Below, piece after piece: positions 1 to 4,956 of a stretch of 5,845 nucleotides of DNA (positions are counted from its first letter, which is position 1; each line of letters starts with the position of its first letter). The stretch lies in the NCBI GenBank assembly GCA_031260845.1, contig JAISKR010000356.1:1-5845 (forward strand), written 5' to 3'. The position numbers and the translations under genes were made by a program. The notes under the pieces were generated by a model. The model did no database searches, was not told the origin of the DNA, and worked only from the letters and a program-made list of their open reading frames with translations. Source of the stretch: Bacteroidales bacterium (GTDB lineage Bacteria; Bacteroidota; Bacteroidia; Bacteroidales; UBA4181).

Positions 1-15
1 GACAGGCCTTTTCGT

Positions 16-1209
16 ATGAAAAACATTAGTATTTTATTTTTAATGCTGGCGTTTTTCGCTTGCAGTGAGGAATTGAGACACGAACCGATAGGCGGAGGCG
101 ACAGCAACGCTCCCGACCCGCTGAAAAGTGCGCAGGTAAAGGAAAATATTGCCGGAGGAGCCATCATTACCTACGAACTCCCCGACAATACGGACGCCCT
201 GTATGTCAAAGCCGTTTATACGACTTCGCAGGGCATGGAGAAAGACGTAATCGCTTCGTCCTATCTAAATTCACTGACAATTAAGGGATTGGGCGACGTC
301 AATGCAAGAACGGTGAAACTGTATGCGGTCAACCGGCAGGAAAAAGCGTCTTCGCCGGTGGAAGTTACCATCAATCCCCTGACGCCTCCGGTAGAAAAAA
401 TCAAAAACAGCCTTGCTTACACAGTTGATTTCGGCGGATTTTTGATTGATTTTACGAATGATGACAAGGAGGAGGTTTCTATCAATGTGCTGGCAGGAGA
501 TTCTACCGGTTTGGAAATGTTGACCTACGACGCCCTATATACTTCATTGGCGGGGGGACAGTATTCGGTAAGAGGCTTACCCAATATAGAAAATCGTTTT
601 GGCATTTATGTACGGGATCGCTGGGACAATATTTCCGATACCCTGTATTTCACAATTACCCCTTGGAGAGAAGATTACTTGGACAAGACCTTAATGAAGG
701 TATTCTACGTAGCCGGTGATGTTTCATTTGATCAACAGGGCGGTAAAGCAGCAAGCCTTTTTGATGAGATAAAGTTCACCGGTAGTAACCTTGCTTTAAC
801 CTCAACTCCTGTGGATTTTCCTCACAGATTAACCATTGACTTGGGCGTTTTCGCAAAATTGAGCCGTTTCAAGTTATGGCAACGTGGACATACAGCCACC
901 GTATACCAGCATGGCGAGCCTTATCATTATAAACTTTACGGACGCATAGATGATCCGGGAATAGGAAATCCGGATGATGTGCTGGAAGGATGGACTTTTC
1001 TGAGAGAATGTTATTCCTTTAAGCCATCGGGTTTACCTCTCGGACAATTCTCAAATGAAGATTGGGACTATGCTAGTGCCGGAGAGGAGTATTCATTTCC
1101 CCGTGATATTGACCCTGTTCGCTATGTACGGCTCGAAATTTTGGAAAGTTGGTCGGGAATGTTATTGACCAATTTTAGTGAATTATCCTTCTGGGGTGAA
1201 GTACAATAA
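16..1209 (+). CDS. SusE-position lipoprotein, DUF4959/DUF5126/DUF5000-like
   Basis: Probably an outer-membrane, surface-exposed accessory glycan-binding lipoprotein of a Sus-like uptake system. The N-terminus MKNISILFLMLAFFAC is a lipoprotein signal with lipidated Cys16. It is followed by SEE, which resembles the acidic surface-export signal known for Bacteroidota lipoproteins. Domain order by family resemblance: a DUF4959-like beta domain at about 20-122, a DUF5126-like domain at about 123-220 (ending in YFTITPW), and a discoidin-like DUF5000-type domain at about 225-397 (LTIDLGVFAKLSRFKLWQR, ending in FSELSFWGEV). Such proteins usually follow a SusC/SusD pair, which would lie left of the window. 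The frame stays open to the window edge, but ATG at 16 is chosen because the signal peptide begins there. The next lipoprotein gene follows after 26 bases, so they are probably co-transcribed. The substrate cannot be inferred. The architecture call is fairly secure; the binding role is inferred. Confidence 0.88.
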   Translation: MKNISILFLMLAFFACSEELRHEPIGGGDSNAPDPLKSAQVKENIAGGAIITYELPDNTDALYVKAVYTTSQGMEKDVIASSYLNSLTIKGLGDVNARTVKLYAVNRQEKASSPVEVTINPLTPPVEKIKNSLAYTVDFGGFLIDFTNDDKEEVSINVLAGDSTGLEMLTYDALYTSLAGGQYSVRGLPNIENRFGIYVRDRWDNISDTLYFTITPWREDYLDKTLMKVFYVAGDVSFDQQGGKAASLFDEIKFTGSNLALTSTPVDFPHRLTIDLGVFAKLSRFKLWQRGHTATVYQHGEPYHYKLYGRIDDPGIGNPDDVLEGWTFLRECYSFKPSGLPLGQFSNEDWDYASAGEEYSFPRDIDPVRYVRLEILESWSGMLLTNFSELSFWGEVQ

Positions 1210-1221
1210 AATAATAAACAT

Positions 1222-1235
1222 AAAAAAGAGTAAAT
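1222..1235 (+). promoter_or_regulatory. A-rich translation leader
   Basis: The 26-base gap between the two lipoprotein genes is almost all A and T and contains AAAAAAGAG just before ATG at 1236. It could act as the A-rich initiation region typical of Bacteroidota, or as a weak purine-rich ribosome binding site. No promoter box or terminator hairpin is visible in the gap, which supports a single transcript across both genes. Confidence 0.4.
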
Positions 1236-2471
1236 ATGAAAAAGATATTGATGAATACAGGATATATATTGTTGGCAATAAGTATGGTTATGATCGCCGC
1301 TTGTGCGGATTTGAATGATAGCCAACAACAATACCTTGACAGGGGAGAGCGTATTTATACCGGTAAAGCCGATTTATTGACGGTCAATGGCGGTCATAAT
1401 CGGGTACAGATAACAGGCGTGATGCATTATGCGAAAACCGCCGAATACTGCATCATTCGCTGGACAAACGGAACGGATACGGATTCGCTGACTGTCAATG
1501 CTTCCAACTGGCAGGCAACCGACACAATGAAGGTAATTTTAGACGGATTGAGCGAAGGCGCTTACCGCATTTTTGTTCAGACGTATGACAAAGACGGAAA
1601 CAAGTCCTTGAATGTGGAGTGTAACGGAAATGCGTATGGTGAAAATTTTATTCTCTCGGCTAAGGCGAAGGTCATCTCCCAGATGGCGTTTCGCATTCCT
1701 TCCGTACTTGTACTTTCATGGTCTGTGTCGGAAAAAGCGGAATTCGTTGAAGTGGTGTACGAAAGCAAAACGGGAAACAAGACCTTGTCTTTACTCGGTA
1801 ATACGGAAACAACAGAACTGTCGGACTGGAAATTTGGCGGCGAAATCAAATCGCGTACGGCGATTATTCCCGAAGCAGGTGCTATCGACACGATTTACAC
1901 CGATTGGCTTGTTCGATCTTTCCCAACAGATGACCTGCTGGATAAAACCAAAATCATTCCGTTGTATCTGGCTAACGATGCAGCACGCCTTCAAGGAGAT
2001 GCAGCAAATCTGTTCAATGGCATTATTAGAGTAGGTACAAATTCTGATTCTGAGTTTACAAGTAGCTATGGCATTCCCAACCATTTGACTTTCGATTTGG
2101 GCGTTATGGCTCATTTAACGCGATTGGAGTTCTGGCATACTGCGGACGATGTGTGGGCGCCCACAGCGGTTCAGTTTTGGGGCATCGCAGACACTCTCGG
2201 AGCCGAAATAACAACTGCAAGGACAAGTATGGGAGATGGTGGCGCTGTATGGGAAGCGGAAGCCGTTGAGAAAGGGTGGATCAAGTTGGTGGATGGCCGC
2301 TGTACCTCTTTTTTCACGGCTGCGAACGAGTTTATATCTACCAATCCGGCAAAAATTCGTTTTCTGATTGTGCGGGTAACCGAAGTGCAACAAGCAAACA
2401 AAACCGGTAGCAGCGTGCTTTGCAAAATAGGTGAAGTATCGCTTTATTCAGACGATATTACAGAATTGTAA
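1236..2471 (+). CDS. DUF4998-like lipoprotein with C-terminal discoidin-like domain
   Basis: A second lipoprotein of the presumed glycan-utilisation operon. The signal peptide ends in the lipobox IAAC with Cys23. The mature N-terminal part matches my memory of the DUF4998 family: a YLDRGERIYTGKADLL segment at about 33-48, then a fibronectin-like region with IIRWTNGTDTDSL, then YRIFVQTYDKDGNKS (about 110-124), where the DKDGN resembles the usual DxxGN turn. The C-terminal part, about 238-407, is discoidin-like and parallels the preceding protein: LYLANDAA, LFNG, PNHLTFDLGVMAHLTRLEFWH (split here as PNHLTFDLGV and MAHLTRLEFWH), ending in KIGEVSLYSD. Pairs of this kind sit behind SusC/SusD genes and probably act on the cell surface in glycan capture. 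Residues after Cys23 (ADLND) are less acidic than in its neighbour, so surface export is less certain. No catalytic signature is seen. It is the last gene before the 288-base element. Confidence 0.87.
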   Translation: MKKILMNTGYILLAISMVMIAACADLNDSQQQYLDRGERIYTGKADLLTVNGGHNRVQITGVMHYAKTAEYCIIRWTNGTDTDSLTVNASNWQATDTMKVILDGLSEGAYRIFVQTYDKDGNKSLNVECNGNAYGENFILSAKAKVISQMAFRIPSVLVLSWSVSEKAEFVEVVYESKTGNKTLSLLGNTETTELSDWKFGGEIKSRTAIIPEAGAIDTIYTDWLVRSFPTDDLLDKTKIIPLYLANDAARLQGDAANLFNGIIRVGTNSDSEFTSSYGIPNHLTFDLGVMAHLTRLEFWHTADDVWAPTAVQFWGIADTLGAEITTARTSMGDGGAVWEAEAVEKGWIKLVDGRCTSFFTAANEFISTNPAKIRFLIVRVTEVQQANKTGSSVLCKIGEVSLYSDDITEL

Positions 2472-2503
2472 TTATTTTCTAATACTCAGTTGTAATTTTT
2501 TAA

Positions 2504-2530
2504 ATGATTATCCGCAATGTTACCACTAAA
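2504..2530 (+). repeat. Left terminal inverted repeat of the 288-base element
   Basis: Begins ATGATTATCCGCAATG and ends CCACTAAA. It matches the reverse complement of 2765-2791 at 23 of 27 positions; the mismatches are at repeat positions 7, 16, 17 and 24. The match fades immediately outside, which defines the element edge. Confidence 0.85.
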
Positions 2531-2531
2531 C

Positions 2532-2609
2532 GGGCTGAAAGCCCAATATATCCCAGCCCAAGGCATCGCCTTGGAAATTGGTCGTGCGTTGTTTGCGCCC
2601 TGACAGGGC
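2532..2609. repeat. First hairpin triad
   Basis: Three hairpins in order. The first is GGGCT-gaa-AGCCC (2532-2544), the second is CCAAGGC-atc-GCCTTGG (2558-2574), and the third is GCCCT-gac-AGGGC (2597-2609). All stems are perfect and all loops are three bases. The same order of stem types recurs in the second triad at 2628-2729. Confidence 0.85.
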
Positions 2610-2611
2610 AG

Positions 2612-2625
2612 CATATCAATATATG
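2612..2625. repeat. Small AT-rich hairpin between the triads
   Basis: CATAT-caat-ATATG is a 5-bp stem with a 4-base loop. It is the only AT-rich hairpin in the element and lies between the two GC-rich triads, close to the centre of the nested inverted repeats. Being short and AT-only apart from the closing pair, it is weak on its own. Confidence 0.45.
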
Positions 2626-2627
2626 TT

Positions 2628-2729
2628 GGGCTTACAGCCCGCAAGATACACGCACGTTTACTACCCCAAGCGTTGCTTGGGGCTGGGATATGAAGCCCTT
2701 TATCTTCGATGAACTTGCCCTTGCAGGGC
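2628..2729. repeat. Second hairpin triad
   Basis: This contains GGGCT-tac-AGCCC (2628-2640), CCCCAAGC-gtt-GCTTGGGG (2664-2682, the strongest stem at 8 bp), and GCCCT-tgc-AGGGC (2717-2729). Order and stem type repeat those of the first triad while loops and spacers differ. An alternative stem exists here: GGGCT at 2680-2684 can pair with AGCCC at 2694-2698, or 2680-2691 can pair far upstream with 2548-2559. Both compete with the 8-bp hairpin. Confidence 0.83.
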
Positions 2730-2760
2730 TGCGGTTCAGGGCAAAAAACAAAAACGAATA

Positions 2761-2768
2761 TAAATTTG
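2761..2768 (+). promoter_or_regulatory. Candidate -7 promoter box at the right end of the element
   Basis: TAAATTTG is a perfect match to the Bacteroidota -7 consensus TAnnTTTG and overlaps the inner end of the right terminal repeat. It lies 21 bases before the ATG at 2790, so transcription would start roughly 10-18 bases before the namZ-like gene. No good TTTG is present 19-21 bases upstream (only TTCA at 2735-2738), so this is a half-match. The mirror position of the left repeat lacks such a box. Confidence 0.45.
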
Positions 2769-2791
2769 GTGGTACGATTGCGGACAATCAT
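2765..2791 (-). repeat. Right terminal inverted repeat of the 288-base element
   Basis: This is the counterpart of 2504-2530 in inverted orientation (23/27 identical). It reads TTTGGTGGTACG inward to GGACAATCAT on the + strand. Its last two bases, AT at 2790-2791, are also the first two bases of the ATG start of the namZ-like gene. Confidence 0.85.
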
Positions 2792-3959
2792 GAAAGATAA
2801 TCCTATCCACCGGATATTGGTTTTTATGTGGCTGTTGCTGCCTGTCATCGTGTGCGGGCAGGATATTCAGGTTGGTGCAGAATGTACAGACGAATATTTC
2901 CCGTTGATAAAGGGCAAGCGGGTGGCAGTGATGAGCAATCACACCGGTATGGTGGGCAGCGAGCATTTAGTGGATATGCTTCGGCGCGAAGGCTTCAACC
3001 TGACGGCGATTTTCTCGCCCGAACACGGATTTCGCGGCAATGCCGAAGCAGGCGCGCATATATCCGACACGGTGGATAAAAAAACAGGCGTGGCGGTATA
3101 TTCCCTGTATGGCAGCAAAAACGCCAAGCCCGACAAACAAAAGATGCTGCTGTTTGATGTGCTGATAGTGGATATTCAGGATGTGGGACTGCGTTTCTAC
3201 ACCTATTATATTACCATGATGCGGTTGATGGACGCCTGTGCGGAATACCGCAAGCCCGTGATTGTGCTCGACCGCCCCAACCCCAACGGCTGTTATGTGG
3301 ACGGACCGCTGTTGGACATGAAGCACAAATCGGGCGTGGGCGGGTTGCCCATTCCGATTGTGCACGGCATGACGCTTGGCGAACTCGCCCTGATGGTGAA
3401 CGGCGAAAAATGGCTGCCCGAAGGTCGCGTGTGTGCGCTTAGCGTGATAAAATGCCGGAACTACACCCGCAACAGTCTGTATCGCTTGCCGGTGGCGCCT
3501 TCTCCCAATCTTCCCAACATGAAATCCGTCTATTTGTACCCTTCCATCTGTCTTTTCGAGGGTACGCAGGCGAGCCTCGGACGCGGCACTTCTTTCCCCT
3601 TTCAGGTATATGGGCACCCTGATATGCGGGATTGTTCGTTCAGTTTCACGCCACAGAGCCTGCCCGCCGCCAAAAATCCGCCTCTGCTCGGCAAATTGTG
3701 CCATGGCGTTGACCTGCGCAGCCTTCCCGACAGGGAAATCATCGACAAAGGCGTCGATTTGTCCCATATTATTGATGCGTATCAAAAAATGAACATTGGA
3801 AAGCAATTTTTCACTGCTTTTTTTGAGAAATTGGTTGGCGTGGATTACGTCAAAACCATGATTATGGAAGGAAAAACTGCCGAAGAAATAAAAGCCGTAT
3901 GGCAAGACGATGTGGAAAAATTCAAAGAACAACGCCGCCCTTATTTGCTGTATGAGTAA
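2790..3959 (+). CDS. namZ: DUF1343 / NamZ-type exo-beta-N-acetylmuramidase (GH171)
   Basis: Predicted exported enzyme of 389 residues, a usual length for this family, which releases N-acetylmuramic acid from the non-reducing end of peptidoglycan fragments. The signal peptide is MKDNPIHRILVFMWLLLPVI then VCG, probably cut before Gln24. The residue before Cys22 is Val, so it is not a good lipobox. Family hallmarks: KRVAVMSNHTG (43-53), FSPEHGFRG (75-83, containing a Glu78 that I consider an active-site candidate), DIQDVGLRFYTY (128-139), DRPNPNG (161-167), VHGMTLGELA (191-200) and EGTQASLGRGTSFPF (257-271). The frame continues upstream to ATG 2709 inside the repeat element, but that start would bury the signal peptide. 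ATG 2826 would leave a signal peptide with no basic N-terminus. The glucosaminidase gene follows closely, which fits a joint role in wall turnover. Family assignment is strong; the exact specificity is inferred from characterised members. Confidence 0.92.
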   Translation: MKDNPIHRILVFMWLLLPVIVCGQDIQVGAECTDEYFPLIKGKRVAVMSNHTGMVGSEHLVDMLRREGFNLTAIFSPEHGFRGNAEAGAHISDTVDKKTGVAVYSLYGSKNAKPDKQKMLLFDVLIVDIQDVGLRFYTYYITMMRLMDACAEYRKPVIVLDRPNPNGCYVDGPLLDMKHKSGVGGLPIPIVHGMTLGELALMVNGEKWLPEGRVCALSVIKCRNYTRNSLYRLPVAPSPNLPNMKSVYLYPSICLFEGTQASLGRGTSFPFQVYGHPDMRDCSFSFTPQSLPAAKNPPLLGKLCHGVDLRSLPDREIIDKGVDLSHIIDAYQKMNIGKQFFTAFFEKLVGVDYVKTMIMEGKTAEEIKAVWQDDVEKFKEQRRPYLLYE

Positions 3960-3974
3960 AATTTCTTACTTTTG
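3944..3974 (+). promoter_or_regulatory. Bacteroidota-type promoter at the end of the namZ-like gene
   Basis: TTTG at 3944-3947, a 19-base spacer and TACTTTTG at 3967-3974 match the TTTG / TAnnTTTG consensus at both boxes with acceptable spacing. Transcription would start around 3977-3982, essentially at the ATG at 3979. That implies a nearly leaderless message, or that this is a chance match and the gene is read through from the namZ-like gene. Confidence 0.55.
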
Positions 3975-3978
3975 CAGC

Positions 3979-4956
3979 ATGAAAGCAATCAGCCTTTTTT
4001 GTGGGTTCCTCTTGGGAATGCAGGTATTGTGGGCGCAAAAAATCACTACCGAAGCCTATATCGAAGCCTATAAGAATTTGGCGGTATCCGAAATGAAACG
4101 CAGTGGAATACCGGCAAGTATCACGCTGGCGCAAGGTATTCACGAATCGGGCAGCGGCAACAGCAGTCTGGCAATGAAATACCACAACCATTTCGGCATC
4201 AAATGCCACGACTGGGAAGGCAACAAAACTTTCCAGAATGATGACACACAGGGCGAATGTTTCCGCCATTACAATACGGATGAGGAATCCTTCCGCGACC
4301 ATACGGATTTTCTGATGTCGCGAAGCCGCTATGCCTTTCTTTTCAACTATAAACCAACCGATTATAAGAGTTGGGCAAAGGGTTTGCGGAAAGCCGGTTA
4401 TGCCACCGCGCCCGATTATCCGGAAAAATTGATTCATCTGATTGAAAAATACGATTTGCATCGGTATGACACAGGTGTAGCGGTGGACAAACAGGAAAAG
4501 CCCAAAGCGGACAAGCAGGGTAAACCGGCTTCGCAAAGTCAGCCTAAAAAGGCGGTCAAGAAGTCGTCCATAGACAATTTCACGGTAGGCATTGAGCAGT
4601 ATGCTGTTAAAGAGTACAACCGCACGGAATACATACAGGCAAAGGCAGGCGACAGTTACGAATCCTTAGCGAAAACGCAGGATATGATGCCTTGGCAATT
4701 GCCCAAATACAACGATGCGGAAATGTCGAAGCCTTTGAAAGAGGGCGAAATCGTCTATATCCAGCCCAAACGCCGCCGCGCTGTACGCGGAAAAGAGACT
4801 CATCTGTTGCGGGAAGGGGAAACGATGCGGGATGTATCGCAAATGTATGCAGTCAAACTGAAAAGATTGTATTTTCTGAACAATCTGGAAGAAGGTTCGG
4901 AACCCAAAGCGGGAATGCAACTGAACTTACGCAAAAGAAAGGTGGTGCGCAAATGA
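3979..4956 (+). CDS. GH73 glucosaminidase with two LysM-like domains
   Basis: Predicted exported peptidoglycan hydrolase of 325 residues that cuts the GlcNAc-MurNAc bond. The signal peptide is MKAISLFCGFLLGMQVLWA, with cleavage before Gln20. The GH73 domain spans about 24-162: ASITLAQGIHESGSG (46-60) carries the probable catalytic Glu56, NHFGIKC (70-76) is a family hallmark, and GYATAPDYPEKL (140-151) holds the conserved tyrosine region. A Lys/Gln-rich linker (about 164-198) leads to two divergent LysM-like wall-binding repeats at about 217-263 (YIQAKAGDSYESLA to VYIQPK) and 274-317 (HLLREGETMRDVSQMYAV to LNLRKR), the second with the usual YFLNNL segment. Starts further upstream at 3910 and 3952 (the latter overlapping the previous stop) are possible, but the signal peptide favours 3979. 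The gene starts 20 bases after the namZ-like stop and overlaps the following M23 gene by ATGA, indicating coupling. Confidence 0.9.
   Translation: MKAISLFCGFLLGMQVLWAQKITTEAYIEAYKNLAVSEMKRSGIPASITLAQGIHESGSGNSSLAMKYHNHFGIKCHDWEGNKTFQNDDTQGECFRHYNTDEESFRDHTDFLMSRSRYAFLFNYKPTDYKSWAKGLRKAGYATAPDYPEKLIHLIEKYDLHRYDTGVAVDKQEKPKADKQGKPASQSQPKKAVKKSSIDNFTVGIEQYAVKEYNRTEYIQAKAGDSYESLAKTQDMMPWQLPKYNDAEMSKPLKEGEIVYIQPKRRRAVRGKETHLLREGETMRDVSQMYAVKLKRLYFLNNLEEGSEPKAGMQLNLRKRKVVRK

Larger units (their letters stand above)
2504..2791. repeat. 288-base hairpin-rich element with terminal inverted repeats
   Basis: This fills nearly all of the 318-base gap between the lipoprotein operon and the namZ-like gene. 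It is bounded by 27-bp imperfect inverted repeats. Inside are six perfect-stem hairpins, every one with a 3-base loop (2532-2544, 2558-2574, 2597-2609, 2628-2640, 2664-2682, 2717-2729), an AT-rich hairpin at 2612-2625, and nested long-range inverted repeats (2548-2559 with 2680-2691; 2583-2589 with 2650-2656). Its 98-codon reading frame (2504-2800) begins at the first base of the left repeat and translates to a low-plausibility peptide made of hairpin sequence, so I do not call it a gene. It resembles dispersed intergenic repeats I associate with Bacteroidales genomes, but I cannot confirm copies from one window. No clear target-site duplication is visible. The bases before it, 2472-2503, are AT-rich and show nothing else clear. 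Confidence 0.85.

Noticed and set aside
1612..2034. 140-codon + strand frame inside the second lipoprotein gene
   Set aside because: It lies out of frame within a well-supported lipoprotein gene. The product is Arg- and Cys-rich with no domain, so it is a shadow frame.
2472..2503. Possible terminator after the lipoprotein operon
   Set aside because: There is a run of T at 2495-2501 but no GC stem before it. The hairpins of the element could stop transcription, but none is directly followed by a T-run.
2532..2729. Possible CRISPR array
   Set aside because: The repeated units are short palindromes of differing sequence with uneven spacing, not identical direct repeats with regular spacers, and there are no cas genes.
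2709..2789. Upstream N-terminal extension of the namZ-like gene
   Set aside because: The extra 27 residues come from the repeat element and would place the signal peptide internally. ATG 2790 gives a normal exported protein.
2504..2800. 98-residue open frame covering the repeat element
   Set aside because: Its peptide is made of translated hairpins and terminal repeats, and an equivalent frame is open on the other strand. It overlaps the namZ-like start by 11 bases. A coding role is not supported.
2492..2803. Target-site duplication flanking the element
   Set aside because: The bases before 2504 (GTAATTTTTTAA) and after 2791 (GAAAGATAATCC) share no convincing direct repeat. TTGTAATT occurs twice (2466-2473, 2490-2497), but both copies lie on the left side.
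2967..3932. 321-codon open frame on the minus strand opposite the namZ-like gene
   Set aside because: It is antisense to a gene with strong family motifs along its whole length. Its translation is rich in His, Val and Arg without any recognisable domain or signal, as expected of a shadow frame.
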